Assembly: GCF_024655635.1 (NCBI RefSeq)
Contig: NZ_JANLGI010000001.1
Location: forward strand, 1-64,000
Direction: 5' to 3'
Length of the DNA: 64,000 nt
Source: Allobosea sp. 47.2.35
GTDB lineage: Bacteria; Pseudomonadota; Alphaproteobacteria; Rhizobiales; Beijerinckiaceae
The stretch's first letter is position 1. Every line of letters starts with the position of its first letter. Positions 8,696-19,090 of the stretch are shown one piece after another. The position numbers were made by a program, and so were the translations under genes. The notes under the pieces are model-generated. The model saw only the letters and a program-made list of their open reading frames with translations. It did not search any database and had not been told where the DNA came from.

Positions 8696-9268
8696 TTATG
8701 GTCGTGGCTGGGGATGGAAGGCGCGGACGCGGCCGCCGAGGACGGCATAGGTCGTCAGCACGGTTTCCTGATCGCCGGCATCGGAATAGGTGCTCTCCCG
8801 CCCCTGGCAGGACGCCAGCGCGAAGCGATTGATCTGGACGACCTTGTCCGGCCGCGTCGAGCCGGGCAGCGGCACGTTCTGCTCGACGACCTCCAGCAGC
8901 GCTCCGGGGACGATGACACGCAGCACGATCGCGGTGTGATGGGGCAGCCGCAGCACCAGCGGCGGGCGCGCCCGGCCGGACGGGCCGCTGAGGAAATCGA
9001 TGACGCGGACCGTCTTCTGGACACTGTAGTTGTGAAGCTGAAGGATATCGCCGGCTGTGACAGACGTCGGATTCGGCTCCTCGTCGCCCCAGACATAGTC
9101 GGCGCTTGCCGAGAAATGCGGGGTGAGCTGGCGGGAGCTTCTGGCGCCGTTCGCCAGCAAGGCGTCCTCGGCCAGGGTCCAGCATTCGCCATTGCCGTGC
9201 TGGGAACCGACCCGCCGCTGCCTCAGCCAGGCAACGATACGGCCGTTGAGCGCTGGGTGACAGGTCAT
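8696..9268 (-). CDS. Putative papain/CHAP-like fold protein
   Basis: 190-residue protein of unknown function, no signal peptide. It reads GNGECWTLAEDAL around Cys29, DYVWG at 58-61, a GDILQ element near 73-77, and PHHTAIVLRV around His110/His111. A Cys in a helix-start GxCWxLA motif and a downstream His before a beta-strand is the layout of NlpC/P60-CHAP-like cysteine proteinase folds, including the fold found in fungal BBC1/AIM3 proteins. Enzyme activity is not shown. It is monocistronic, with the rpmF-side terminator in front of it. Confidence 0.6.
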   Translation of the reverse strand: MTCHPALNGRIVAWLRQRRVGSQHGNGECWTLAEDALLANGARSSRQLTPHFSASADYVWGDEEPNPTSVTAGDILQLHNYSVQKTVRVIDFLSGPSGRARPPLVLRLPHHTAIVLRVIVPGALLEVVEQNVPLPGSTRPDKVVQINRFALASCQGRESTYSDAGDQETVLTTYAVLGGRVRAFHPQPRP

Positions 9269-9349
9269 GGCGGCCCCCCTCTGGTACGACTATGACGTTA
9301 GGTCATTGTCGCGTCGAGGCCGATGCGGGTTCAGATGGCGGCGCACATA

Positions 9350-9379
9350 AAAAAGGCCGGCGCAGGCGCCGGCCTTTTT
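9350..9379. terminator. Strong bidirectional-type terminator after rpmF
   Basis: A 14-bp inverted repeat (9350-9363 with 9366-9379) with A5 on one side and T5 on the other surrounds a tiny loop. It lies 20 bp past the rpmF stop codon on the minus strand and should terminate rpmF. Confidence 0.9.
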
Positions 9380-9399
9380 GACAAGTCGGTGACGACGCC

Positions 9400-9585
9400 T
9401 CAGGCGTCGGTCTTGACCTTCAGGACCTGACGGCCGCGATACATGCCGCTCTTCAGGTCGACATGGTGCGGACGGCGCAGCTCACCCGAGTTCTTGTCCT
9501 CGATATAGGTGGGCTGCTTCAGGGCGTCGGCCGAGCGGCGCATGCCACGCTTCGACGGCGACGTCTTTCTCTTCGGAACGGCCAT
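9400..9585 (-). CDS. rpmF: 50S ribosomal protein L32
   Basis: Structural protein of the large ribosomal subunit. The 61-residue product begins [18 protein letters not shown], the typical L32 N-terminus, followed by the [16 protein letters not shown] tail seen in alphaproteobacteria. It has no zinc-binding cysteines, which is normal for this lineage. The frame stays open 100 codons upstream, but family length and the first-residue pattern fix the start at 9585. It lies downstream of mtgA on the same strand, with about 170 bp between them. Confidence 0.97.
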   Translation of the reverse strand: MAVPKRKTSPSKRGMRRSADALKQPTYIEDKNSGELRRPHHVDLKSGMYRGRQVLKVKTDA

Positions 9586-9754
9586 TGTACTCTCCATCGT
9601 GCCACCGCCCGGACGCTGGCCCAAGGCCAAGCATCCGCCACGGCGACGGATCAATCTCGTGAGGCGTTGGCCATACACGGTCGGGGCGAGGATTGCTAGT
9701 GCCGAATCCGGATTTCTTCGCCGGCATGGCGCGGAACGCCCGATATCCTGCCGA

Positions 9755-10423
9755 TCAGCCGGGCAGGGCGCAATCCCCGAGCGATCCAAGTTGCCCGAGC
9801 TGGCGCAGGCTGCGGCCGGCGGCGGATTGCAGCCCCCGATTCGGCTTGGCCGGGTTGCGCAGCAGCGGATTGGGCAGGGCGCCGGCAAGCCTGGCGGCTT
9901 CAGCCGGCGTCAGGCGCGACGCGGGCTTGCGGAAATAGCGCTGCGCGGCGGCCTCGGCCCCGAACAGGCCCTCGCCCCATTCGGCAACATTGAGATAGAC
10001 CTCTATCACGCGCGGCTTGCCCCAGGCCAGGTCGATCGCCATGGCCAGCGGGATTTCCAATCCCTTGCGGATGTAGGAGCGGCCCGGCCAGAGAAAGACG
10101 TTCTTGGCGGTCTGCATGGTCAGCGTCGAGGCGCCGCGACTCGGTCCGTCCTCGTTCTCCAGCACCTTGTTGAGCTCGACCCAGTCGACGCCGCGATGGC
10201 TGCAGAAGCGCTGGTCCTCCGAGGCGATGACGGCCTTGATGAGATGCGGCGAGATCTGGTCGAGCGGCACCCAATCGCGCTCGACGGGCTTGAGTACCAG
10301 CCAGCGACCGAGCATCAGGGTCGAGGGTACGGGCACGAAGCGATAGAGCAGGATCGTCGCCGCGAGGGCGAGGAGCAGCCAGAGGGCGATCCGGAAGCAC
10401 AGGCCGAGAACCCTACCCAGCAC
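9755..10423 (-). CDS. mtgA: Monofunctional peptidoglycan glycosyltransferase
   Basis: Polymerises lipid II into glycan strands at the periplasmic face of the inner membrane. At 222 residues it matches MtgA. An N-terminal membrane anchor covers about 10-30; the GT51 domain follows with the [12 protein letters not shown] motif (catalytic Glu69), GASTLTMQ, the RKGLEIPLA motif and [10 protein letters not shown]. There is no transpeptidase domain. It precedes rpmF on the minus strand, and the divergent neighbour is the prenyl synthase. Confidence 0.95.
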   Translation of the reverse strand: MLGRVLGLCFRIALWLLLALAATILLYRFVPVPSTLMLGRWLVLKPVERDWVPLDQISPHLIKAVIASEDQRFCSHRGVDWVELNKVLENEDGPSRGASTLTMQTAKNVFLWPGRSYIRKGLEIPLAMAIDLAWGKPRVIEVYLNVAEWGEGLFGAEAAAQRYFRKPASRLTPAEAARLAGALPNPLLRNPAKPNRGLQSAAGRSLRQLGQLGSLGDCALPG

Positions 10424-10549
10424 CTTGCTTCACCTCCGCTGCCGTTTGAAGAGCCCGCCATGGCGGGCCGAGCCCGAGGCGGCGCAGCTTGACGATGCGA
10501 TCATCGTCCGGCAAGGCCCCCCTTCCGGCAGCGAACGCGAGACCTGCGC

Positions 10550-11497
10550 ATGAGTTCCGTCCCCTCTCCGGCAAGCCTTGGCGATCTCGACGCCCGGCTG
10601 GCGCAGAATGCAGCCGCCATCGAGACGCTGCTGGAGGCGCTGCTGTCCGATGTCGCGGCTCCCGGTGAGATCGCGCGCCCGCCGCGCCTCGTTGCCGCGA
10701 TGCGGCATGGTGCGCTGGCCGGCGGCAAGAGATTGCGGCCTTTTCTGACGGTCGAGACGGCCAGACTTCTCGGGGTTCCAGCCGAGCAGGCCCGGCGTGC
10801 CGGTGCCGCGGTCGAGCTGCTGCACTGCTATTCGCTGGTGCATGACGACCTGCCGGCGATGGATGATGACGACCTGCGGCGCGGCCGGCCGACGGTGCAC
10901 AAGGCCTTCGACGAGGCGACGGCGATCCTGGCGGGCGACGCCCTGCTGACGCTCGCCTTCGAGGTGCTGGCCGACGAGGAGACGCATGAATCCGGTGCGG
11001 TCCGGGCGGCGCTGGTCAGCTGCCTCGCGCGGGCCTCCGGACTTGGGGGCATGGTCGGTGGCCAAATGTTCGACCTTGCCGCCGAAGGGCGCTTCGAGGC
11101 GGTACGTGGCGCGCTTCCGGAAGCGGAGATCCGCCGGCTCCAGGCGATGAAGACCGGGGCGCTGCTGGCGGCGAGCGTCGAGATCGGTGCAAGGCTCGGT
11201 GGCGCGGACGCGGCGGCACTGGCCGCGTTCGGACGCTATGGCCGGGCACTGGGCGCGACCTTCCAGATCGCCGACGACATTCTCGACGTCGAATCGGATG
11301 CGGAGCAGATGGGCAAGGCGACGGCCAAGGACGCGGACAAGGGGAAGGGCACGCTGGTCGGCGCCCTCGGCCTCGACGGCGCCAAGCGCGAGCGCGACCG
11401 GCTGAGCGCCGAGGCCGTGGCGGCGCTCGTGGGCTTCGGCGCCGAGGCGGATGTGCTGCGGGCTGCGGCGCGCTTCGCGGCGGAGCGGAAGAGCTAG
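10550..11497 (+). CDS. ispA: Polyprenyl (farnesyl) diphosphate synthase
   Basis: Condenses DMAPP/IPP into short-chain prenyl diphosphates for ubiquinone, hopanoid, carotenoid and undecaprenyl synthesis. The 315 residues carry GGKRLRPFL at 58-66, the first aspartate motif DDLPAMDDDD (99-108), GRPTVHKAF, GGQMFDL, KTGALL and the second motif DDILD (242-246). The residues around the first motif (LLHCYSLVHDD) fit farnesyl- or geranylgeranyl-type enzymes; exact chain length cannot be read here. The ATG follows GACCTGCGC and lies 126 bp from the divergent mtgA. Confidence 0.9.
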   Translation: MSSVPSPASLGDLDARLAQNAAAIETLLEALLSDVAAPGEIARPPRLVAAMRHGALAGGKRLRPFLTVETARLLGVPAEQARRAGAAVELLHCYSLVHDDLPAMDDDDLRRGRPTVHKAFDEATAILAGDALLTLAFEVLADEETHESGAVRAALVSCLARASGLGGMVGGQMFDLAAEGRFEAVRGALPEAEIRRLQAMKTGALLAASVEIGARLGGADAAALAAFGRYGRALGATFQIADDILDVESDAEQMGKATAKDADKGKGTLVGALGLDGAKRERDRLSAEAVAALVGFGAEADVLRAAARFAAERKS

Positions 11498-11505
11498 AGG
11501 CAGGT

Positions 11506-11542
11506 CGCCATCACGCTCGGGCTCGCCCCGAGCATGATGGCG
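11506..11542. terminator. Palindromic element between convergent genes
   Basis: Inverted repeat of about 16 bp with one mismatch (CGCCATCA-CGCTCGGG with CCCGAGCA-TGATGGCG) between ispA and the convergent hypothetical gene. It has no clear T run, so it may be a dispersed palindromic repeat acting as a barrier to transcription. Confidence 0.5.
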
Positions 11543-11556
11543 GCATTGCCGTTGTC

Positions 11557-12798
11557 TTACCGCCAGCGGCCGAAGGCGTCGGCGAGCGTCTGGCTGCCGG
11601 AGACGCCTTTCTCGAAAGTTATGATGCCGCGCCGGCCGGAGGCGAAGCGCACGGGCACGTCGATCCAGCTGCGGTTGAGGATGAGCTCGACATTGCGCTC
11701 GACCTCGACCGGAACATTCGACAACGCCGCGACGAAGAGGTTGTCGCCCAGCGCCGAATTGATCGCCGAGAGCGGCGCGCCGCGCTCGCCTTCGACGCTC
11801 TTGAACTGGGGAACGCCGACTTCCTTGACAGTCTGGGAAGCCGGGTCGCCGGTGCTGGTGAAGCGCAGGCCGATGATATGCGAGGCCGGGAAGGCCGAAT
11901 CGGTGTTGCGGCGGATGGTGAAGTCGAGGCTCAGGCCGGTATCGGGAATCTCGACGGTCGCGCGCACGATGGTCTCGATCGGGCGGCCCTGGCCGGCGCT
12001 CTCGCTGTCGAGGCGCCAGAACACGCGGCCATTCGAGGTCTGCGGCTGCTGCGGGGTCTCGGGCACCTCGACGAACAGCACGGCGCGCTGGGCGACCGCG
12101 ATCTCGCCGCCGGGCTGCGGCACGGGCGTGCCGGGAGTGTTGTTCTGCTGATTGCCGGCAGGCCGGTTCTGTTGCGGGGTGCCGGGCTCGCCGGCGCGCT
12201 CGGCGATCTTGCCGGCATTGTCGGGCTGGGCCGGTTGTGTCCGCTGCGCCGTATCGCTGCTCGGGCGCGGAGTGTCCTGAGGCCGCAGCTTGTGGACATA
12301 GATCGCGGTGGCCGCGATGGCCGCGACGGCGACCGCCACGACGCCACCGACGACGGCGGAGCGGATATGGCCGGGCTTCACGCGCCGCTCGCGCGGCGGC
12401 TGCACCCGCGGACGCGCCACTTGCGGCTCGGCCGGCTCAGGCAGCGGCTCGCCCTCGTCCTGCCCCGCGGCGGGCGGGAGCGGTGCGAATTCCGGCGCCT
12501 TCTTCGGTACCGGCGGCCGGATCGGCAATGTCGGGTTCTCGACGGTGCGGATCACCGGGCCGTCCGATGCCGGCGGCGGCGCGGGAGCCTCGTCGTAATC
12601 CGCCTCGATCCGGGCGACCGCCTCGTCGAGCGCCAGGCGCTCGCGCATGATCTCGGCCTCGCTCAGCGGCGGGTCGAGCCCGCGCAGCTGCGCGACGAGC
12701 GCAGCCCGCGCCCGGTCGTAGATGGCGCGCCGGGCCTCGGGGGAGGTTTCGGGCAGCCCGGCGACCGCACGCGCCAGGATCGGATAGAAGTCGGCCAT
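11557..12798 (-). CDS. Single-pass membrane protein, uncharacterised
   Basis: 413-residue protein with a cytoplasmic N-terminal region rich in charged helices (1-70), a Pro-rich linker (72-140), one membrane segment at about 147-168, a Gln/Pro/Asn-rich periplasmic linker and a C-terminal beta-rich domain (about 230-413; VFWRLDSES, TVEIPDTGLSLDFTIRRN). The topology suggests an envelope protein with a cytoplasmic tail; function is unknown. ATG 12798 is preferred for GTGAGGCC in front of it; a GTG at 12807 is possible. It starts 31 bp after the purA stop on the same strand, so co-transcription is likely. Confidence 0.75.
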   Translation of the reverse strand: MADFYPILARAVAGLPETSPEARRAIYDRARAALVAQLRGLDPPLSEAEIMRERLALDEAVARIEADYDEAPAPPPASDGPVIRTVENPTLPIRPPVPKKAPEFAPLPPAAGQDEGEPLPEPAEPQVARPRVQPPRERRVKPGHIRSAVVGGVVAVAVAAIAATAIYVHKLRPQDTPRPSSDTAQRTQPAQPDNAGKIAERAGEPGTPQQNRPAGNQQNNTPGTPVPQPGGEIAVAQRAVLFVEVPETPQQPQTSNGRVFWRLDSESAGQGRPIETIVRATVEIPDTGLSLDFTIRRNTDSAFPASHIIGLRFTSTGDPASQTVKEVGVPQFKSVEGERGAPLSAINSALGDNLFVAALSNVPVEVERNVELILNRSWIDVPVRFASGRRGIITFEKGVSGSQTLADAFGRWR

Positions 12799-12829
12799 TG
12801 GCCTCACTTGTCGCTGATGATGCCCGCCG

Positions 12830-14122
<1,293 letters not shown>

Positions 14123-14180
14123 GAGCGAGGTGTCCCTGCTGTTACCGCGTTGCCTTGTGCAAGCGGCCCGCGCAAATGCA

Positions 14181-14205
14181 AAACCCCGGCGCAAGGCCGG
14201 GGTTT
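14181..14205 (-). promoter_or_regulatory. Terminator-like hairpin in the purA leader
   Basis: A perfect 10-bp stem (14181-14190 with 14196-14205) and 5-base loop. Read on the minus strand the stem ends in GGGGTTTTGC, the form of an intrinsic terminator, yet purA starts only about 58 bases further on. No gene ends upstream on that strand, so this may be an attenuator of purA, or a terminator of an unseen short transcript. Confidence 0.45.
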
Positions 14206-14427
14206 CGGGGCAGGTCCTTGCAAGCCCTCATGGGCCAATAGGGGGCGCAGGTCAAGTTTTCCGACTACCCGGACACCAATTTGGCGGGATAAACTGCCGG
14301 AGCATGGCCGCCCTGCAGCATCTGCGCAGTGATGCTGCCACAATCGGGCGTAAGGGCTATGGGTCAGCGCGCGGCACTGGAGGGGCCATGCCGCATGCGG
14401 CCCACAGGAGAGGGGATTTCACCGACC

Positions 14428-15624
14428 ATGACGAAGCTCGACGCCTGGCTCGACCAGCATCATGCTGCCTTCACCGCGATCCGTCGCGACATCCACGAGC
14501 ACCCCGAACTCGGCCTCGAGGAAGTCCGTACGGCCAAACTCGTCGCCGACAAGCTTCGTGAGTGGGGTGTCGAGGTCACCGAGAATGTCGGCAAGACCGG
14601 TGTCGTCGGCGTGATCCGCGGCAACAGGCCCGGCCGTGCCGTGGGCCTGCGCGCCGACATGGATTGCCTCGCGCTCGATGAGACGACGAACCTGCCCTAT
14701 TCCTCGAAGAACCCGGGACGGATGCATGCCTGCGGCCATGACGGGCACACCACCATGCTGCTCGCGGCCGGGCGTTATCTTGCCGAGAACCGCGATTTCG
14801 AGGGCACCGTCAACCTGATCTTCCAGCCGGCCGAGGAAGGCCGCGGCGGCGCCAACGCGATGCTCGCCGACAAGCTGTTCGAGCGCTTCCCCTGCGACGC
14901 GATCTACGGCCTGCACAACACGCCCGGCATGGCGCCCGGCACCTTCGGCACCACGGTCGGCCCGTTCCTGGCGGCGGCGGATTTCTGGAAGGTCACCTTC
15001 CAGGGCGTCGGCGGCCATGGCGGCTCGCAGCCGCATCGCTCGACCGACATCACCTATGCCCAGGCCCATTTCGTGCTCGGGCTTCAGGGCATCATCGGCC
15101 GCAACGTCGCCCCGCTGGACACGGCGGTGATCAGCGTCGGCTTCATCCATGGCGGCGACGTCAACGCCTCGAACGTCATCCCGTCCGAACTGGTCATCGG
15201 CGGCACGGCGCGGACCTATTCCATGGAAGTGCGCGACACCGTCGAGCGCCGCATCGCCGAGCTTGCGGCCGCGACGGCAACGGCCTGGGGCTGCAAGGCG
15301 GAGGCCTATTACCATCGCGGCACCAGCCCGCTGGTGAACGAGGCCGAGCAGGTCAAGGTCGCGGTCGCGGCGGCAACGGCGGCTGTCGGCGCCGACAAGG
15401 TCAACGGCCAGCTGCGGCCCGGCACGGGCGGCGAGGATTTCGCCGAGATGATGCTGGTGCGCCCGGGCGCCTTCATGCGCATCGGCAATGGCGTCAACCC
15501 CGACGGCTCCTTCGTCGGGCTGCATACGCCGCTTTACGACTTCAACGACGCGATCATCCCGGATGGCGTGCGCTACTGGGTCGGCGTCGTCGACCAGGAG
15601 CTCGGGCAGGCCAAGGCCGCCTGA
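14428..15624 (+). CDS. M20-family amidohydrolase (hippurate/N-acyl amino acid hydrolase type)
   Basis: Cytoplasmic metallo-amidohydrolase that cleaves N-acyl amino acids or related amides; the substrate is not readable from sequence. The product has 398 residues. It shows RRDIHEHPELGLEE near the N-terminus, the metal ligands Cys102 and His104 in ACGHDGH, the Glu pair in QPAEEGRGGA (136-137), GGHGG in the lid domain and GGEDFAEM near the C-terminus. ATG 14428 is chosen as the family start; the frame extends 33 codons upstream into non-conserved sequence. It is followed by a GC-rich hairpin. Confidence 0.9.
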   Translation: MTKLDAWLDQHHAAFTAIRRDIHEHPELGLEEVRTAKLVADKLREWGVEVTENVGKTGVVGVIRGNRPGRAVGLRADMDCLALDETTNLPYSSKNPGRMHACGHDGHTTMLLAAGRYLAENRDFEGTVNLIFQPAEEGRGGANAMLADKLFERFPCDAIYGLHNTPGMAPGTFGTTVGPFLAAADFWKVTFQGVGGHGGSQPHRSTDITYAQAHFVLGLQGIIGRNVAPLDTAVISVGFIHGGDVNASNVIPSELVIGGTARTYSMEVRDTVERRIAELAAATATAWGCKAEAYYHRGTSPLVNEAEQVKVAVAAATAAVGADKVNGQLRPGTGGEDFAEMMLVRPGAFMRIGNGVNPDGSFVGLHTPLYDFNDAIIPDGVRYWVGVVDQELGQAKAA

Positions 15625-15635
15625 CCACGCGCATC

Positions 15636-15661
15636 GCGGCCGGCCCTCCGGGGCCGGTCGC
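15636..15661 (+). terminator. GC-rich hairpin after the amidohydrolase gene
   Basis: An 11-pair stem with one G-U pair (15636-15646 with 15651-15661) starts 11 bp past the stop codon. No T run follows, so termination is likely weak or Rho-assisted. Confidence 0.4.
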
Positions 15662-15747
15662 AATCATGCAGGGCAGCCCGTCATTTCCGGCGGTTGTGTA
15701 GCCGGCGCAAGAGCGCTAGGCGGCGGGCTTCGCAGCGGAGGCACGCC

Positions 15748-16332
15748 ATGAAGACCCTGTCCATCTCGACCCTGACGATCTGTGGCATCGAGGAGCTGCC
15801 CGGCAACAGCGCCCGCGAAGTGACGCATGTGCTATCGGTGCTCGATCCCGACCGGGCTGAGATCGAGGCCTTCGGGACCTATGGCGAGCATCATCGCGTC
15901 ACGCTGCGCTTTCACGACATCATCGACCCCAAGCCCGGCCAGATCATGCCGACGCCGGAGCATGTCGGCGAAATCCTCGGCTTCGGCGAGGGTCTGCGCG
16001 AGACCGCGACGGGCCGCGTGAAGGGCCACCTGCTGGTGCATTGCCATATGGGCATCTCGCGCTCGACGGCCGCCATGATGACGCTGATGGCGCAGGCCGA
16101 TGCGGCCGAGGACGAGGACGTGCTGTTCGCCCGTCTGCGCGAGATTCGGCCGCAGGCCTGGCCGAATTCGGTGATGATCGGCTTCGCCGACGCGCAGCTC
16201 GGACGCGGCGGCCGGCTGACACAGGCGCTGCGGCGGCACTATGCCCACCAGATCGAGGCGCAGCCGCAATTCCGGACCTGGATGAACGATCTCGGCCGCA
16301 AGCGCGAGATCGAGATGGGCCTGACGCTCTGA
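15748..16332 (+). CDS. Protein-tyrosine-phosphatase-like protein
   Basis: 194-residue cytoplasmic protein with a CX5R phosphatase loop, VHCHMGISRST, with Cys99 and Arg105 in place. Around it, EEL...HVLSVLDPD and FHDIID resemble dual-specificity/tyrosine phosphatases of bacteria. The general-acid Asp may lie in the VLDPD or DIIDP segment. The ATG at 15748 follows GGAGG six bases upstream. It lies after the amidohydrolase, separated by a hairpin, and converges on the MuiA-family gene 16 bp away. Substrate unknown. Confidence 0.8.
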   Translation: MKTLSISTLTICGIEELPGNSAREVTHVLSVLDPDRAEIEAFGTYGEHHRVTLRFHDIIDPKPGQIMPTPEHVGEILGFGEGLRETATGRVKGHLLVHCHMGISRSTAAMMTLMAQADAAEDEDVLFARLREIRPQAWPNSVMIGFADAQLGRGGRLTQALRRHYAHQIEAQPQFRTWMNDLGRKREIEMGLTL

Positions 16333-16348
16333 GGCGGAGGCTGCCGGC

Positions 16349-18055
16349 TCACTTCCCCGGCAGCGGCTGCTCCTCGAAGGAGAGTTCGCGGTCGCCCGGC
16401 CATTTGATGCGGTAGGCGAGCCTGATCTCCTTCTCGGCGCCGGGCGCGAGATCGAAGGTCCATGAGGCGACACCGCGGCGGTCGCCGACCTGCTTCTCGG
16501 TCGGCGGCGTGGTCTGGGCGGCGATGGTCTCGACCGTGATCCCGCTGCTCTCGGAGAAGGGGATGCGCTCCAGCACGGTGATCTTGACCGGCTTCGCGTG
16601 CAGGCTCTTCACCACCGTGCGGAACTCGCGCTGGTCGGTGCGGGTCTGGCCGAGCCAGCTCGGCTCGTTCTCGCGGCGCTTCACCGGCGCGAATGAGACC
16701 TTGATCCGGTCATCGGCGCCGAAGCCAAGCTCGACCTTGTCGCCGGGCGCGACGAGGCTGAACTGGCCCATGCCGACATAGGTGCCGTCGCGATGTAGCG
16801 CGACGCGGCCCGCCAGCAGCGGCGCCTCCTCCTCGTGGACGAAGCCGGCCTCCAGATAGGCCTTCTGCTCCAGCTCCGGCGCGGTGCGGGCGGAAAGCGT
16901 CGCCTCCACCTTGCGCTGGGTCAGCGTCACCGTCTTGGAGCTGCCGTCCTGCGGGATCGTGGCGCGGCCGGGCACCTGGAAATTCGCCTGATAGGCGCCG
17001 GCCTCGATCGCGGCGACCTGAACCTCGGCGGGCTTCGGCGCGGCTGCCGCGAGATCGTCGCGCGAAGCTCCCCCGCTGAAGCGGAGGTTGGGCGGGGCGG
17101 CCGCAGCAGGGGCCGCTTTCTCTGCTTCCGCCTTGCGTGCGAGGGCCACGGCCCGCGCGCGGCTTTCGAAAGTCGGCAGCGGCTCGAAAAAGGCGACCTG
17201 CATCGGGACGAGGTCGGGCGCGCGGGTGCCGCCGGCCGAGCGCGTGGTCGAGAGCGTGAGCGCGACATCGTCCCAGATTTCGCCGGTGCGCTGGCGGATC
17301 TCGGCGCGGCGCGTCAGGGCGATTTCCGGCTTCTCGCCGGTCGTGGTCAGGCGAGCCTCGTAGGTCGGCGTCCAGTTCGCGCCGGTGACGCGATAGGTCA
17401 CGGTGAACTCGGCCGCGACCGGCTGCGGCGCCTCGACAGAGATGGCGACGTCGCGCTTCGGTGCGCCGGGGCGGCTGGCCTGCGGGCGGGCGCGCTCCAG
17501 CGCCGCGATCTCGGCCTCGACATCGGAGAGGCGGTTGCGGGTGCCGCGCAACTCGTCCTGGACCTTGACCAGTGCGGTGCCGATCGCCTCGAACACCGCC
17601 GGCCAGTCGGCGACCGGCAGGGCCTTGCCGTCCGGGCCGAGCTTGTCGGGACCGACCTGCGCGAAGCGCTCGATCGTGGCGCGCTTCGCTTCGATCGCGC
17701 CGATCTGGCCGGAGAGCTTCTCCTTCTCGTCGCGCAGCGTCTTGAGCTTCTCCTCCAGCACCGTGTCGAGCACCGGCTTGGCGTCGCCCGGCGTGACGCG
17801 GACATCGACGGCCCCGACCGAGAACGAACCGTCCCCCTTGCCCTCGACACGGATCGAAGCGGGGTCGATCGTCGCCGGCAGGCCGCGCAGCACGATCTGC
17901 GAGACGCCCTGCAGCAGGTCGGCCTTGCCGAGCCGCGTCACCACCGCGCCGTCCGGAAAGACCGTGACGCGGTCGATCCGGCTTGCCAGTTCGGTCTCGG
18001 CGGCGCTGGCAAGGCCGGGGGCCAGAATCAGGGCGGCGGCAATATGGCTTCGCAT
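16349..18055 (-). CDS. Mucoidy inhibitor MuiA family protein (DUF4139)
   Basis: Secreted or periplasmic protein of about 568 residues with a signal peptide (MRSHIAAALILAPGLASA), an N-terminal DUF4140-type domain (VTVFPDGAVVTR...), a central coiled coil (about 105-190, LRDEKEKLSGQIGAIEAKRATIE) and a C-terminal DUF4139 domain (ADDRIKVSFAPVKRRE...TVVKSLHAKPVKITVLERIPFSE). The family name comes from a mucoid phenotype in Enterobacteria; biochemical function is unknown. ATG 18055 is preferred to ATG 18064, because the GGAGGGG ribosome site abuts the latter. Confidence 0.85.
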   Translation of the reverse strand: MRSHIAAALILAPGLASAAETELASRIDRVTVFPDGAVVTRLGKADLLQGVSQIVLRGLPATIDPASIRVEGKGDGSFSVGAVDVRVTPGDAKPVLDTVLEEKLKTLRDEKEKLSGQIGAIEAKRATIERFAQVGPDKLGPDGKALPVADWPAVFEAIGTALVKVQDELRGTRNRLSDVEAEIAALERARPQASRPGAPKRDVAISVEAPQPVAAEFTVTYRVTGANWTPTYEARLTTTGEKPEIALTRRAEIRQRTGEIWDDVALTLSTTRSAGGTRAPDLVPMQVAFFEPLPTFESRARAVALARKAEAEKAAPAAAAPPNLRFSGGASRDDLAAAAPKPAEVQVAAIEAGAYQANFQVPGRATIPQDGSSKTVTLTQRKVEATLSARTAPELEQKAYLEAGFVHEEEAPLLAGRVALHRDGTYVGMGQFSLVAPGDKVELGFGADDRIKVSFAPVKRRENEPSWLGQTRTDQREFRTVVKSLHAKPVKITVLERIPFSESSGITVETIAAQTTPPTEKQVGDRRGVASWTFDLAPGAEKEIRLAYRIKWPGDRELSFEEQPLPGK

Positions 18056-18199
18056 CGAAATCATCCCCTCCAGATCGCAATCACGTCGCCGTGATTGGCA
18101 CTGCCGAATTCGGCGTGCCCAAGGCGGAATTGGGCCGGAATGCGGATAGGCGGGGCGGGTGCCGGCCGCGTCCTGCGTTTGCAGGAGCGACCCCGCCGT

Positions 18200-18946
18200 T
18201 CAATGGCCGGGGTGCAGCGCGTCGTTCAGATAGATGCAGGCCAGCACGGTGAAGACATAGGCCTGGAGCACCGCGACCATGAACTCGAAGGCGGTGAGCG
18301 CGACCGTCATCAGCAGTGGCAGCGGCGCGAGCAGGGAATAGCTCATACCCGCCGCAAGCAGCGCCGCGACGAAGCTGCCGAAGACCTTGAGCGCGATATG
18401 CCCGCCGAGCAGGTTGGCGAAGAGGCGCAGGCTCAGCGAGATCGGACGCGACAGGAAGGAGACGATCTCGATCAGCGTGATGAAGGGCAGGAGCCATTTC
18501 GGCACGTCGGACGGCACGAAAAGCCTGAGGAAGCCGAAGCCATGACGCAGCACCCCGAAGCCGATGACCGTTGCCATCACCAGCATGGCGAGTGCGAAGG
18601 TCACGACGATATGGCTGGTGACGGTGAAGGCGCCGGGCACCATGCCGAACAGGTTGAGCACCAGCACGAACAGGAAGAGCGAGAAGATCAGCGGCAGGAA
18701 GCGCAGGCCCTCGCGCCCGGTCGCGTCGGTCAAGGTCTTCGCCACGAATTCATAGAGCATCTCGGCCAAGGCCTGCGTGCGGCCGGGGACGATCGCGCGC
18801 GAGCGCGTCGCGAGGATCAGCCCGCCGCCGATCGCGGCGGTGGCGAGCACCATCATCAGGGCAGCGTTGGTGAAGCCGAGATCGAGCCCGACGACACGGA
18901 ACGGAATGAGAGTCTTGACGATGAACTGGTCGCTGGGATTGGCCAC
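18200..18946 (-). CDS. atpB: F0F1 ATP synthase subunit a, orphan copy
   Basis: Membrane subunit a of the proton channel. The 248 residues match alphaproteobacterial AtpB from MANPSDQFIVKTLIPFRV to the terminal YLNDALHPGH, including the VPGRTQALAEMLYEF loop and the essential arginine in SLSLRLFANLLGGH. Normally atpB sits in atpI-atpB-atpE-atpF; here the flanking genes are sugE and a MuiA-family gene and no other atp gene is near. It may be a second copy or the product of a split locus. The conserved Arg suggests it is functional. Confidence 0.92.
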   Translation of the reverse strand: MANPSDQFIVKTLIPFRVVGLDLGFTNAALMMVLATAAIGGGLILATRSRAIVPGRTQALAEMLYEFVAKTLTDATGREGLRFLPLIFSLFLFVLVLNLFGMVPGAFTVTSHIVVTFALAMLVMATVIGFGVLRHGFGFLRLFVPSDVPKWLLPFITLIEIVSFLSRPISLSLRLFANLLGGHIALKVFGSFVAALLAAGMSYSLLAPLPLLMTVALTAFEFMVAVLQAYVFTVLACIYLNDALHPGH

Positions 18947-19090
18947 GACGAAGGCCTCCGCTCACGGGGTTGCGCGACGGCGCGGAGCGTTCCGCGTCGT
19001 GGGGCCGTCCCCTGTGAAGTGCGAAGGCCGCGGGTCGTCCCGAGGCCCGGCCTGCCTAGAAGCAGCAGGCCGCTTTGGCAAGTCCGGCTA

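Noticed and set aside
8496-8750. 84-codon plus-strand frame with a fair ribosome site
   Set aside because: It overlaps the next gene antisense, has low complexity and no support from similarity.
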